From NCBI GenBank assembly GCA_023397675.1, contig JAEWTV010000137.1, positions 1 through 61,538 of the forward strand: 61,538 nt of DNA, written 5' to 3'. Positions 1 to 8,974 of the stretch are shown here, piece after piece. The notes under the pieces are model-generated. The model had not been told where the DNA came from. It did no database searches and saw only the letters and a list, made by a program, of their open reading frames with translations. How positions within the stretch are numbered: the stretch's first letter is position 1; each line of letters starts with the position of its first letter. The DNA is from Bacillota bacterium. Its GTDB lineage: Bacteria; Bacillota; Clostridia; Acetivibrionales; JANLFN01. The position numbers were made by a program, and so were the translations under genes.

Positions 1-227
1 AAGAATGCAATTTCCTTACCGTTTACTATAACTTTACCATCTTTTGTTTCGATGGAACCTTTGAATTGACCATGTACAGTATCATACTTTAACATGTATT
101 TCAAGTACTCCAAGTCAATAAACGGGTCATTAATTCCCTTGATTTCAATTGCTGGATTTTCGATAGCTGCTCTGAAAACGAGACGGCCAATACGTCCAAA
201 TCCGTTAATACCAATTTTAACTGCCAT
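1..227 (-). CDS. gap: Glyceraldehyde-3-phosphate dehydrogenase, N-terminal part (cut by window edge)
   Basis: Only the first 75 codons are present. They begin MAVKIGINGFGRIGRLVF, the NAD-binding Rossmann signature (GINGFGRIGR) of type I GAPDH, which oxidises glyceraldehyde-3-phosphate to 1,3-bisphosphoglycerate in cytosolic glycolysis. The ATG at 227 follows an AGGAGGT ribosome binding site. A leader of about 110 bases precedes it, with a good sigma-A promoter upstream (344-372). The leader holds a perfect 13-base palindrome, TTCATATTATGAA (258-270), which could be an operator, but that is inference. The rest of the gene lies before base 1. Confidence 0.95.
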   Translation of the reverse strand, partial: MAVKIGINGFGRIGRLVFRAAIENPAIEIKGINDPFIDLEYLKYMLKYDTVHGQFKGSIETKDGKVIVNGKEIAF

Positions 228-343
228 TTTAATTCGACCTCCTATGTAGCTTATTGATTCATATTATGAACCATAAATTAATATTTTATTACATTTATGG
301 CGAAGAATTTTAATGTATAAAATACCCTCCAACGCCAAATCTT

Positions 344-372
344 ATTTTATATTATTTTAATTTAGTTTTCAA
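344..372 (-). promoter_or_regulatory. Sigma-A-type promoter for gap
   Basis: On the minus strand TTGAAA (367-372) and TAAAAT (344-349) are separated by exactly 17 bases. This lies about 115 bases upstream of the gap start codon in the non-coding gap after the DUF2156 gene. Confidence 0.6.
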
Positions 373-427
373 TAGCAGCAAACTAAAAATAAATATTTTT
401 TTAACAATGTCCTTACAACATGACAAG

Positions 428-1324
428 TTATGTAACCAACAAAGAATACTTCTCAATAAGTTTCACAGGATTATAGGATAGCTTTGCCTTTCTAAGCCCT
501 TCAACTCCCAGATCCTGTTCCCTGTTTATAAAGGAAGCATTGGCCCATTCGTGCTCACAGAACTGTTGGTTAATTAAAGGGTACAAGCCGTTTATTGTGC
601 TATCCGCTTTTTCAATATGTATAACAGCAGTATCATCGTTGAGCATTTCCCCTATTGTAAAAGCCTTATAAGCCCCATCAACCTTTAATAGAGCACCCTT
701 GCAGCCCAAGGCCGAAAAATTGTCCAACATTTCAAAGTTGGCTATTTTTTCACAGTAATATTTCCTGTGCTCTTCGCAATCCCGTTCCTTGCACCAATCC
801 GAGGTAATTCTTCTGCATTCTCCTATAAGCTCTTCAGTTATAGGAACATACTCAAATTCATGCTCCTTTTTGAACCTGTTAATATGGTTACGTTTACCGT
901 CATATTTTTTACCCGAAAGCTTAATAAGGTTCTCGGAAAGATACAGGTAATCACTATTATCATGGTCGGGTAGTATTTCAATTTTAGAAGAGCTGTATTC
1001 TTTTATAATACTGACCTCTGCTTCAGTTAGCCTTTTAAAGCAAAGCTGCCAGCCATTATTTATGAAATACTCTCCTAATTTCTCAATTACAACTTTTAAA
1101 TCAGCCTTTTCCGTATGGGCCATTGGCATAAACGAAAATGGCACACCGTTGTCAGGAACCGAAAGAATACACAAAAAGCCGTTTATTTCACTGTATCTTA
1201 GTTTATAGTAATTCCTCCACATATACAGGTTTGAAAATGTCAGCTCTGATGCTTGTGGTTTATAGCTTTTTAAATAACTGTCAAACAACTTCTTGTCTTC
1301 AATACTTAGTTCGCAAAAATTCAA
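428..1324 (-). CDS. DUF2156 family protein
   Basis: The protein resembles the DUF2156 family, related to the C-terminal GNAT-like domain of phosphatidylglycerol lysyltransferases. Typical features are the early SELTFSNLYMWR stretch, the central GKKYDGKRNHINRFKK stretch and the late INREQDLGVEGLRKAK stretch. The lysyltransferase membrane domain is absent, so lipid modification cannot be assumed; an acyl- or aminoacyl-transferase role is only a guess. An upstream TTG at 1357 keeps the frame open, but GGGGGT lies 6 bases before a TTG at 1324, which gives 298 residues and a family-like N-terminus (LNFCELSIEDKKLF). The gene follows pfkA by about 50 bases and may be cotranscribed with it. Confidence 0.8.
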   Translation of the reverse strand: MNFCELSIEDKKLFDSYLKSYKPQASELTFSNLYMWRNYYKLRYSEINGFLCILSVPDNGVPFSFMPMAHTEKADLKVVIEKLGEYFINNGWQLCFKRLTEAEVSIIKEYSSSKIEILPDHDNSDYLYLSENLIKLSGKKYDGKRNHINRFKKEHEFEYVPITEELIGECRRITSDWCKERDCEEHRKYYCEKIANFEMLDNFSALGCKGALLKVDGAYKAFTIGEMLNDDTAVIHIEKADSTINGLYPLINQQFCEHEWANASFINREQDLGVEGLRKAKLSYNPVKLIEKYSLLVT

Positions 1325-1377
1325 TTCAAAACCCCCGTTTCGCAGCTGCAACTGCAAGCTGCACTAGTTATGAAGGG

Positions 1378-2463
1378 TTAGTCGCCAAAGCTAACTCCAA
1401 CACTTTTTGCAATATTTATTATTTCGCTATCTGTGGGAACGGTTTTCAATTTTCCTACGGCTTCTTCAAGTGTTACCGATGTTATTGTATTTCCCTGAAG
1501 AGCAACCATTGAGCCGAATTTTCCCTGATTAACAAGTTCAACTGCTGCAACACCGTATCTTGTAGAAAGAATCCTGTCATAAGCAGACGGTCTTCCGCCT
1601 CTTTGCAAGTGTCCCAACACTGTAACCCTTGTTTCAATTCCAGCGAGCTTTTCTATATCATCTGCAAGCTTATTTCCTATACCACCAAGTCTGATGGGAT
1701 CCGGGCTGTCTTTAAGAACCTTACTGACAATCATTTCCCCGTCCTTTGCCTTGGCGCCCTCAGCAACTACTACAATGCTGAAGCTCTTGCCCTGGCTCTT
1801 TCTTTCCTGTATCTTTTCAACTACCTTGTTTATGTCGTAGGCAATTTCGGGAATGATAATAACATCAGCGCCCCCGGCTATACCTGACTCCAGAGCAATC
1901 CAGCCTGCATACCTTCCCATTACTTCAAGTATCATTACTCTGTGATGGGACTCAGCTGTTGTGTGCAGCTTGTCAATAGCTTCTGTTGCAGTATCTACGG
2001 CAGTCATAAATCCAAAGGTGACATCAGTTGCAAAAAGGTCATTATCGATTGTTTTTGGAACTCCAACAACCTTAAGTCCTTTTCGGGAAAAATCCCTTGC
2101 ACTTGTAAGAGTCCCGTCACCGCCTATAAGCACCATGCAGTCTATGCCAAGAAGAGCAACATTGTTCATTACTACGTCGGACATATCCCTGTATTCATCC
2201 TTACCGTCAACCTGTACCTTAAATTTAAAAGGATTATCACGGTTTGAGGAGCCAAGTATTGTACCGCCCTTATCAAGAATACCAGATACGTCACCTGACC
2301 TGAATTTTATATAATCATTCATGACAAGGCCTCTGTAGCCGTCTTTAAAACCAATTACGTCGCATTTGTATTTCATCATTGCAGTTTTTACAACCGCTCT
2401 CAAAACTGCATTCAAACCCGGGCAATCTCCGCCACCAGTAAGGACTCCAATACGCTTAACCAT
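1378..2463 (-). CDS. pfkA: 6-phosphofructokinase
   Basis: Phosphorylates fructose-6-phosphate at C1, the committed step of glycolysis. Visible motifs are GVLTGGGDCPGLNAV (residues 7-21), GGDGT (114-118), PKTIDND (136-142, with the catalytic Asp140) and MGRYAGW (182-188). At 361 residues it is longer than E. coli PfkA (320). The donor-site residues are mixed: Gly117 matches ATP-dependent enzymes, while Lys137 (Gly124 in E. coli) is the residue usual in pyrophosphate-dependent ones. This is the group III or 'X' type of family A, so ATP, another NTP or PPi cannot be decided from sequence. ATG follows GGGAGGG. It is 12 bases downstream of the M20 peptidase gene in the same direction. Confidence 0.93.
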   Translation of the reverse strand: MVKRIGVLTGGGDCPGLNAVLRAVVKTAMMKYKCDVIGFKDGYRGLVMNDYIKFRSGDVSGILDKGGTILGSSNRDNPFKFKVQVDGKDEYRDMSDVVMNNVALLGIDCMVLIGGDGTLTSARDFSRKGLKVVGVPKTIDNDLFATDVTFGFMTAVDTATEAIDKLHTTAESHHRVMILEVMGRYAGWIALESGIAGGADVIIIPEIAYDINKVVEKIQERKSQGKSFSIVVVAEGAKAKDGEMIVSKVLKDSPDPIRLGGIGNKLADDIEKLAGIETRVTVLGHLQRGGRPSAYDRILSTRYGVAAVELVNQGKFGSMVALQGNTITSVTLEEAVGKLKTVPTDSEIINIAKSVGVSFGD

Positions 2464-2475
2464 ACTAAACCCTCC

Positions 2476-3594
2476 CTAATCTTTAACTGATTTAATTATA
2501 GATACAAGGAATTTTGCCGCCTTGACTATATCGTCTATCTTAATTTGTTCTTCCACACTATGGACCTTATCCATTCCAACGCTTATGTCAACTGCCTGGA
2601 TTCCCTTGCTGTTAATAATGTTTGTGTCACTTCCGCCGCCTGTAGGGGCAGGTTTTAAAACCAAACCCGCGTCATTTGCAGCTTCCGTTAATATCTGCAT
2701 TATAGGATCGGTATCTGTTATTTTATATGAAGGATACATGCCTTCGCTCCTGAATTCTACATGTCCTCCGAATTCGGCCGCTGCATATTCAAAGCATTCC
2801 TTTATGTGCTCGGTCTGAAACCTTAGTTTATCGCTTTTTCTGCTTCTTGCTTCAGCTTCAATGGTAACCTTGTCACAAATTATATTTGTAGCTTGTCCGC
2901 CTGATATTATACCTATATTTGCAGTGGTCTCTTCATCAATTCTTCCAAGCTTCATTTTGGAGATTGCGCTTGCTGCCAGCTGAATGGCACTTATACCTTT
3001 CTCAGGCTCCATTCCCGCGTGGGCAGCTTTGCCTTTTACTATTATATCTATTTTATCCTGTGCAGGTGCACTGACTGCCACCTCACCAATTTCTCCGCCA
3101 CTGTCAAGTACAAAACCGTATTTAGCATTTATCCTGCTGTAATCAAGATACTTTGAACCCAAAAGTCCAATTTCTTCTCCGATTGTGAAAACCACCTGTA
3201 TGTCCCCGTGGGAAACAGAATCCTCCTTTAACACCCTTAACGCCTCAAGAATACACTCTATTCCGGCAGCGTCATCACCGCCTAGTATAGTTGTACCATC
3301 GGTTTTTATAATGTCACCTTCGATTATATGTTTCTTATTTAATCCAGGAACTACAGTATCCATATGCGCCATTAGAATTATGGGTGCGGCTTTACTGTTA
3401 GTGCCCTTTATTGTGCATATAAGGTTTCCTGCATTTCCTCCAGCCTTTTTTCCCGCATCATCTTCAAATACTGAATAGCCCATAACTTCAAGCTTGGCCT
3501 TAAGTAAATCAGCCATTTTTCTTTCCTGTAGCGAAAGGCTGTCAATTCCGATCAGTTCAATAAATTCCTTAACGATTCTTTCTCTGTTAACCAT
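2476..3594 (-). CDS. M20-family metallopeptidase, peptidase T-like
   Basis: A zinc aminopeptidase of the M20 family, close to PepT-like/YqjE proteins. It has the metal-binding HMDT (His77, Asp79), GGDDAAG (105-111), the catalytic Glu in GEEIG (139-143) and the metal ligand in LDSGG (Asp164). A dimerisation domain fills the middle (about 180-290), and a late His sits in MDKVHSVEEQ. The length, 372, is normal. The substrate is probably small peptides in the cytosol, but this is not shown. ATG follows GAAGGTGTTG. It lies 19 bases downstream of trmL and just before pfkA. Confidence 0.85.
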   Translation of the reverse strand: MVNRERIVKEFIELIGIDSLSLQERKMADLLKAKLEVMGYSVFEDDAGKKAGGNAGNLICTIKGTNSKAAPIILMAHMDTVVPGLNKKHIIEGDIIKTDGTTILGGDDAAGIECILEALRVLKEDSVSHGDIQVVFTIGEEIGLLGSKYLDYSRINAKYGFVLDSGGEIGEVAVSAPAQDKIDIIVKGKAAHAGMEPEKGISAIQLAASAISKMKLGRIDEETTANIGIISGGQATNIICDKVTIEAEARSRKSDKLRFQTEHIKECFEYAAAEFGGHVEFRSEGMYPSYKITDTDPIMQILTEAANDAGLVLKPAPTGGGSDTNIINSKGIQAVDISVGMDKVHSVEEQIKIDDIVKAAKFLVSIIKSVKD

Positions 3595-3613
3595 TACAAC
3601 ACCTTCTTCAATA

Positions 3614-4111
3614 TTAATCCCACTTATACTTTGTAAGAGCCCCCTGCTCCCTTAAACCAGAAAAATCCTGCTGCCTTAATGCCTCGAAAACTACAATCGC
3701 TACAGAGTTTGACAGATTAAGAGACCTGATATTATCCCTCATAGGTATTCTTATGCAGTAATCCCTGTTTTCACGGAGAAGTTCTTCAGGCAGGCCTGCA
3801 GTTTCCTTACCGAAAACAATAAAACTGCCGTCGGGATAATTTACATCAGTATATATGTTTAACGCTTTAGTCGTAGAATAATAAAATACTGCTTCCTTGT
3901 ATTTTTCCTTTAATTCGTTAAAACTATCATAATAATTTATATCAACATCGTTCCAATAATCCAAGCCTGCACGTTTAAGGTACCTGTCATCCACTGAAAA
4001 ACCAAGAGGTCTTATCAAATGCAGTTTTGACCCTGTAGCAGCACAAGTCCTTGCTATATTACCTGTATTTTGCGGTATTTCAGGTTCAACAAGTACAACG
4101 TTAAGTGACAT
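3614..4111 (-). CDS. trmL: tRNA (cytidine/uridine-34-2'-O)-methyltransferase
   Basis: A SPOUT-class methyltransferase that methylates the wobble ribose of tRNA-Leu species using S-adenosylmethionine. The sequence has the three SPOUT motifs: EPEIPQNTGNIART near the N-terminus, FGKETAGLP near residue 100, and IPMRDNIRSLNLSNSVAI near 125-142, which forms the deep trefoil knot. Its 165 residues match TrmL/YibK. ATG follows TGGAGGAATTGTAA. A terminator for the upstream cheX gene lies just before it, so it starts its own unit with the peptidase and pfkA. Confidence 0.93.
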   Translation of the reverse strand: MSLNVVLVEPEIPQNTGNIARTCAATGSKLHLIRPLGFSVDDRYLKRAGLDYWNDVDINYYDSFNELKEKYKEAVFYYSTTKALNIYTDVNYPDGSFIVFGKETAGLPEELLRENRDYCIRIPMRDNIRSLNLSNSVAIVVFEALRQQDFSGLREQGALTKYKWD

Positions 4112-4135
4112 TTACAATTCCTCCAACATAGCTTA

Positions 4136-4171
4136 AAAAATAAAAAAATAGATGGTAATGAACCATCTATT
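4136..4171 (-). terminator. Rho-independent terminator after cheX
   Basis: A 9-base-pair stem (4147-4155 with 4163-4171) and a 7-base loop. On the minus strand it is followed by a long T-rich tract. Confidence 0.8.
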
Positions 4172-4252
4172 AATATACCACAATGCTAATTTTAAAAACA
4201 ATAATTTATAGTTTGATTAAGATAATCCAGTTATACAATTATAAACCAATTA

Positions 4253-4720
4253 TCAAGTATCTACAACAGATATGTCAATCTCCAAAGTATCTTCATCATT
4301 AAGATGAAGAGGAACACATATTGTTTTTGCCTTGGTTGATGAAACCTGCATATTTTCACCCATCAGGAAGGACGGTGGAGTGATTTCTATTCCGATACCT
4401 CTGTTATAGAGTATTGTTGCCGTATTGCCAAGTATCATGTTAGTAAGCTCGGAAATAGCACTCTTTGATATCTCATCCAGTTCAGTAACAGGCATTCCAC
4501 ACATCATGGCCGATGCTATTCTCATAGCTACTGCCTTTTTCATTGAAAAAATGGTTTGTCCCCTTATGTTTCCGGTCAAACCTACAATTATCATTATATT
4601 GTCACTCATAAAAGGAGAATCTTTAAGAAATACTTTCCCAAGAACCGCATCTATTCCTGCTATTGTCTTTAATACCGTCTGACTTGCCTCAATAAATGGA
4701 TTTATGTATTCAACATTCAT
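4253..4720 (-). CDS. cheX: CheX-like chemotaxis phosphatase
   Basis: A CheC/CheX/FliY-type protein expected to dephosphorylate CheY-P and so help chemotactic adaptation. The key phosphatase signature E-x-x-N is present in ELTNMILGN (Glu91, Asn94); there is one copy, as in CheX rather than CheC. The protein has 155 residues. An upstream in-frame ATG at 4774 would add 18 residues, but the ATG at 4720 follows AAGGTGGGAATATAATA and begins MNVEYINPF, the usual CheX start. No other chemotaxis core gene is adjacent; a chemoreceptor is present far away at 56.5-58.3 kb. A terminator closes the gene. Confidence 0.85.
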   Translation of the reverse strand: MNVEYINPFIEASQTVLKTIAGIDAVLGKVFLKDSPFMSDNIMIIVGLTGNIRGQTIFSMKKAVAMRIASAMMCGMPVTELDEISKSAISELTNMILGNTATILYNRGIGIEITPPSFLMGENMQVSSTKAKTICVPLHLNDEDTLEIDISVVDT

Positions 4721-4931
4721 TATTATATTCCCACCTTGTATTTTTTCTACTGTTTTGGTGTTAAGAATCTGCAACTCTTTTTAATTATAAATTCTATACC
4801 GACAGCGAAAATCCTTCTTTTTATATTATTTTTTCCCTTAATGAAAAAAATACCAGAAATTTTATAGTATTTTTACATACATTAATTACAAATTATATTT
4901 TAGCATACTTTTGTCGGAAAGTGAGAAAAAA

Positions 4932-5957
4932 ATGAAACTTTTTATGCCTGAAAGAGTGTTTTTTGAGAGTTCAGCTTTAAACTATCCTCTTGGCAGAGAA
5001 CTATATGAAAAATTCAGCAGCAAAGGGCTGGATATTATAAAGGCTCCAATGCAAAAGGTCTCATCCTTTATACCAGGAAGTACTGATGTTGAAAAATACT
5101 CGAGCGGGAAAAGAACTCTGGTTGTTGCTGTCAAAAAGTCCTTGAAATTTGATATATGCAGGCCTTCGGCGGATTTTGAATTTTCACTTGCAACGGGCTG
5201 CCCAGGCAACTGCGAATACTGTTATTTGTATACAACCCAGACCAGCAAGCCTTATATAAGGACTTATGTTAATATAGACGAAATATTTGATTCGGTAAAA
5301 GAGCATATTAAAAAAAACAATGGCCTTACTACCTTTGAAGTAGCCAGCGCCGGTGACCCGCTGGCAATAGAACACCTCACAGGAAGTCTTGCAAAAACCA
5401 TAGAATTCTTTGGGACCCTGGAGAATGCCAAACTAAGAGTTGTTACAAAATTCGATTATGTCGACCCAATGCTTCCATTGAAACATAATGGGAAAACCCG
5501 TTTCAGATTCAGCATTAATTCAAGATATGTAATTGATAACTTTGAGCATACTACTGCAAACCTTGATGAACGAATTGAGGCCGCATCAAAAATTTCTTCG
5601 GCAGGCTATCCTCTGGGATTCATTGTAGCACCTATAATGATTTATGACGGCTGGCGCGAAGAATATATGGAGCTTTTTAAAAAGATGTCTGAAAAGGTAG
5701 ATATGTCAAAATCAGCAGAACCAGTAACCTTTGAGCTTATACAGTATAGGTTTACTCCTACTGCAAAGAATTTCATTCAGGAAAGGTTCCCAAAAACAAA
5801 GCTTGATATGGATGAGACAACAAGGACACTCAAGTGGGGTAAATTTGGGAGATTCAAATATATTTATCCAAAGGAAACCTCGGCTGATATTAAGGACTAT
5901 ATTACAGGGCTGATAGCTGAATACCTTCCAAATGCGAGGGTAGATTATTTCACATAA
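4932..5957 (+). CDS. splB: Spore photoproduct lyase (radical SAM)
   Basis: Repairs the spore photoproduct 5-thyminyl-5,6-dihydrothymine in germinating spores. The radical SAM cluster motif C-x3-C-x2-C is CPGNCEYC (Cys90, 94, 97), followed by YLYTT and SKPYIRTYVN as in Bacillus SplB. It has 341 residues, like the family. The Bacillus hydrogen-donor cysteine (Cys141 in the FEASC context) is replaced: here the segment reads FEVASAGD, giving Ser139. Instead a cysteine appears at Cys76 (KFDICRPSA), where my recollection of B. subtilis SplB has Ser77. A TTG at 4911 extends the frame, but the ATG at 4932 fits the family length; its ribosome binding site (GAAAGTGAG) is weak. It is one of few plus-strand genes. 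Confidence 0.95.
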   Translation: MKLFMPERVFFESSALNYPLGRELYEKFSSKGLDIIKAPMQKVSSFIPGSTDVEKYSSGKRTLVVAVKKSLKFDICRPSADFEFSLATGCPGNCEYCYLYTTQTSKPYIRTYVNIDEIFDSVKEHIKKNNGLTTFEVASAGDPLAIEHLTGSLAKTIEFFGTLENAKLRVVTKFDYVDPMLPLKHNGKTRFRFSINSRYVIDNFEHTTANLDERIEAASKISSAGYPLGFIVAPIMIYDGWREEYMELFKKMSEKVDMSKSAEPVTFELIQYRFTPTAKNFIQERFPKTKLDMDETTRTLKWGKFGRFKYIYPKETSADIKDYITGLIAEYLPNARVDYFT

Positions 5958-5963
5958 AAGCTA

Positions 5964-6161
5964 TTAGCTCTTTTGTTTCTTGCCCTTAATTATAAGTGAT
6001 GCAATTGCAAGCGTAAAAAAGAATAGGAAAAGTATTACCAGAAACACAATGCCTATAACACCGGTTATTGCAAGCAAAGCGATAAGTGCTATTATAATAA
6101 AAAAATATGCTATTGAATTTTTAATGTGTCCGAAAAATCTTTTTAGCGGGTTGTTTTTCAA
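5964..6161 (-). CDS. Small two-helix membrane protein, unknown function
   Basis: 65 residues with a basic N-terminus (KNNPLKRFFGHIKNS), two closely spaced hydrophobic segments (about 17-31 and 35-55) and a basic KGKKQK tail. I do not recognise it. A GTG at 6170 lies inside the Shine-Dalgarno sequence GAGGTG, so the TTG six bases after it (6161) is the better start. It converges with splB; only a few bases separate the two stops. Confidence 0.6.
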   Translation of the reverse strand: MKNNPLKRFFGHIKNSIAYFFIIIALIALLAITGVIGIVFLVILFLFFFTLAIASLIIKGKKQKS

Positions 6162-6260
6162 ATAAGCCACCTCATAATTGGTATATACATTATTTTACTC
6201 TGCAGACACTGATATGGGAAGTGGTTCATGATTATTTTGTAATTAACTTTACAGGAAGAA

Positions 6261-6290
6261 ATAAAGAGGACACTCAAAAGAGTGCCCCCT
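6261..6290 (-). terminator. Terminator after the S8-C25 protease gene
   Basis: An 11-base-pair, slightly imperfect stem (6265-6275 with 6280-6290) with an AAAA loop. On the minus strand it leads into a T-rich tract. Confidence 0.75.
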
Positions 6291-6298
6291 GTTTAAAA

Positions 6299-8974
6299 CT
6301 AATTATAAATAATTTGATTAGTATTAAAATATAAAAAATCTAATTTATCAGAATTATCAGGCAGTCCAAAAGTTATTCCCTCTACCTTTTTAATCTTTTC
6401 AATTGGAACCTTTATTTCTAAAGTACCTTTACCTACCAAAGGTTTATTAAAATCATTATAACTTACTATATCGGCATTGGGTGGATTAAAGAAATTATAA
6501 TACCTAGGTGTACCTAAATCATAAGATATTGCAAAAATTATATTTCTTGCAGTTACTTTATATTTAATGGAATCCACTTTTACATCACTGCTTGTAATTT
6601 GCCTATCAAAAGAGATTTCGCCCTCTTTTATTATTGGCTCATCTTCCTGAGTATTTTTATCCCAATACTCTATTAAACCCAGATTGTGATAAGTAAGCAA
6701 GTTATGCAGACTATATTGATAATTACCTTCTCCAGGCATGTTAGTGTTCTTTAAAGCCTGATATGCATAAGCCTTTTGTGCTATAGAAAAACTTTGACTT
6801 TTTGTAAAGTCATCCTTGATGCTGTCAAAATATACATAGTGGAAATAATAGAAATTATTCTTTTTCATATCTTCCAAAGAGGCTCTATTATTAACACCAT
6901 TATTTGATATAACGCTTGTAGCGCCCATTGCTCCAACACATTTGCCGTTAGCCATCGCTTCATGAATTATATTATTACTTCCAAGCCCCGCTGCATTCCA
7001 GCAAGTCCAGGTGGTAAGATTATAATAATTGCCTGATAATACTTGATTTATATCTTTTGAGTTAAGGAAAGAAATTCTCTTTTCAGAAAAGAGGTCTATT
7101 CTGGTATAAATAGCCTGGTCAATATTATCTGGTTGACCATGACTATTTATAAAGAAATTGGCGATGCCCTTTTCGTTTTCAGCTTTAATATTCTCCTTTG
7201 TAAAATCTCCAAGAACATCGGTTGCAACAGGATAATAGCCCTGTTTATTGCCATAAAGCCTGTATTGACTGCTGTTAAGAATAGAAAACTCCTTACCCAG
7301 TCTTTCTTTTATAAAATACCCCATATCATCAGTTTGAACTAATGGGATAATAGGGTTGCTGAAATTTACCAGTGGTACTGAATCAAGCTTGATTACTTTT
7401 GATACATAGTCACTATTCTTTTCTATAAACTTTGATATTTCACCCTTAGTTAATGGTAGTCTGGTAACACTCCATTCGGGTATAAAATTAATATTAAGCT
7501 TTTTACTAAAATTTTTATAAATACTAAAATCATCTTTTATAACATTTATATCATTATCAAAAGTTGAATAGAAAAAGTCAGATTTAAAGCTTGGTCCATT
7601 ATCAATACCTAATAGATTCTTAATCTTATACTGGATATCAAACGATGGAACATCATCGGCAGTACCGAATATCTGTATGCCTTTTAAATCACCATTCCTT
7701 TCCAACTTATCCTGTTTAAGAAGTGTGAAAATATCCGAAGCACTGCTTTGCCCTAAAACATCTTTAAGCACAACCTTAGCTTTTTTGCCTAGTTTATCGG
7801 AGTATCTCTGGATTGCAGTTACATCCTCAGGAGTAGTTTTTAAACTGTTATACAAAACATAGTAATAATCCGAATCGGAAGACTTTTGATATTTCTTTTT
7901 GAATAGATTCTTTTCTACCAGCTTTATAAAACCTTCAGGATTAATTACTTTTCCACAGTTGGTTAAAGTAGCACTATCTTTTAAATATTTTATTGCATCT
8001 TCTTTAGTGAGGTCAGGATCAACCTGTAGACCAAGTGCTATAGTTCCTACAACATATGGAACAGCCCAACTTATGCCGCCAGCAGTCCAATATGCATAGC
8101 TGGTAGGTTTAGAATAACTACCTATCGCAGTCGTCCTTCCTGAAGTAGGGATACCTATACCATATTCATCTTTTTCACTACCATACCATTTAGCAATTTT
8201 ATAATTTTCAGGGTTATCTTTATTTTTAAACGCACCTATATTCATAGGAAAAATGTTCATTGTCGAAACGTCAAATACCATTATTCCATTAGCTTCAGCA
8301 TATTTTATAGCTTCATTAGCAGCTTCAGGATTTTTCTCTTGTGAGTTTATTCCATGTGACATTCCCACTATTCGAATCTTTTTATCGTTTGGAAGTTCTT
8401 TATTAATTTCAACTATTTTTTTTAGTGCTTCAGCATAAACAACCTGATCCCCTAACCAGGCTGGTACTCCAAAAAAGCTTACTCCACTATCGGGAGCAAC
8501 TCCTATATCCTTACCAGCCAAAAGGCTAAGCACCGACGGACCATGCATTGACGATTCTGTTAAATTCTCAGGCTGTATTTTATAATAATTTAGTTTCAAT
8601 TCCTTAATCTCATTATGATTTGTTGATATAGGCTGGTCTATGTAAGCGACATTAACACCATTTCCTGTATATCCAAGCTGGTGCAATTTTTTTACACCCA
8701 GTCCCGGGTCCTTGCCATATTCTAAAAGTTTAGCCGGTTCAAAACCCCAAGGCAGCTTATACCTTGATGGCCATTTTGTCTCTGTGTCAAAGGTAAGGGT
8801 CTCAAGAATATCTTTCTTGTCCCTTAAGTCAAGCTTTGATAAATCCATACCACGCACATCTGCATACTGCTCAAGTTTCAAGGTGTCTGTTCCTTCAGCA
8901 AAAACAGATGAAAGGATTGACAAAGATAACATTAATGAAACCAATAAAATTACAGCAATTGCTCTTTTGAACAT
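6299..8974 (-). CDS. Secreted protein with subtilisin (S8) and gingipain-like (C25) protease domains
   Basis: 891 residues. A signal peptide (1-26) ends at SSVFA-EG. Residues about 100-350 form a subtilisin-type S8 domain: Asp113 in VAYIDQP, His144 in MHGPSV and Ser302 in GGISWAVPYVVG, with Asn240 as a possible oxyanion residue. Residues about 380-720 resemble peptidase C25 (gingipain, clan CD): IQIFGTADDVP (about 433-443), PEWSVTRLPLTKGEI (499-513), His612 in FFINSHGQ and Cys658 in TTWTCWNAA, the expected His/Cys dyad. About 110 C-terminal residues (780-891) look like a beta-rich domain. ATG follows TAGGGGGTTTTT. The gene stands alone with its own terminator. Both catalytic sets appear intact; substrate, and whether one domain activates the other, are unknown. 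Confidence 0.85.
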   Translation of the reverse strand: MFKRAIAVILLVSLMLSLSILSSVFAEGTDTLKLEQYADVRGMDLSKLDLRDKKDILETLTFDTETKWPSRYKLPWGFEPAKLLEYGKDPGLGVKKLHQLGYTGNGVNVAYIDQPISTNHNEIKELKLNYYKIQPENLTESSMHGPSVLSLLAGKDIGVAPDSGVSFFGVPAWLGDQVVYAEALKKIVEINKELPNDKKIRIVGMSHGINSQEKNPEAANEAIKYAEANGIMVFDVSTMNIFPMNIGAFKNKDNPENYKIAKWYGSEKDEYGIGIPTSGRTTAIGSYSKPTSYAYWTAGGISWAVPYVVGTIALGLQVDPDLTKEDAIKYLKDSATLTNCGKVINPEGFIKLVEKNLFKKKYQKSSDSDYYYVLYNSLKTTPEDVTAIQRYSDKLGKKAKVVLKDVLGQSSASDIFTLLKQDKLERNGDLKGIQIFGTADDVPSFDIQYKIKNLLGIDNGPSFKSDFFYSTFDNDINVIKDDFSIYKNFSKKLNINFIPEWSVTRLPLTKGEISKFIEKNSDYVSKVIKLDSVPLVNFSNPIIPLVQTDDMGYFIKERLGKEFSILNSSQYRLYGNKQGYYPVATDVLGDFTKENIKAENEKGIANFFINSHGQPDNIDQAIYTRIDLFSEKRISFLNSKDINQVLSGNYYNLTTWTCWNAAGLGSNNIIHEAMANGKCVGAMGATSVISNNGVNNRASLEDMKKNNFYYFHYVYFDSIKDDFTKSQSFSIAQKAYAYQALKNTNMPGEGNYQYSLHNLLTYHNLGLIEYWDKNTQEDEPIIKEGEISFDRQITSSDVKVDSIKYKVTARNIIFAISYDLGTPRYYNFFNPPNADIVSYNDFNKPLVGKGTLEIKVPIEKIKKVEGITFGLPDNSDKLDFLYFNTNQIIYN

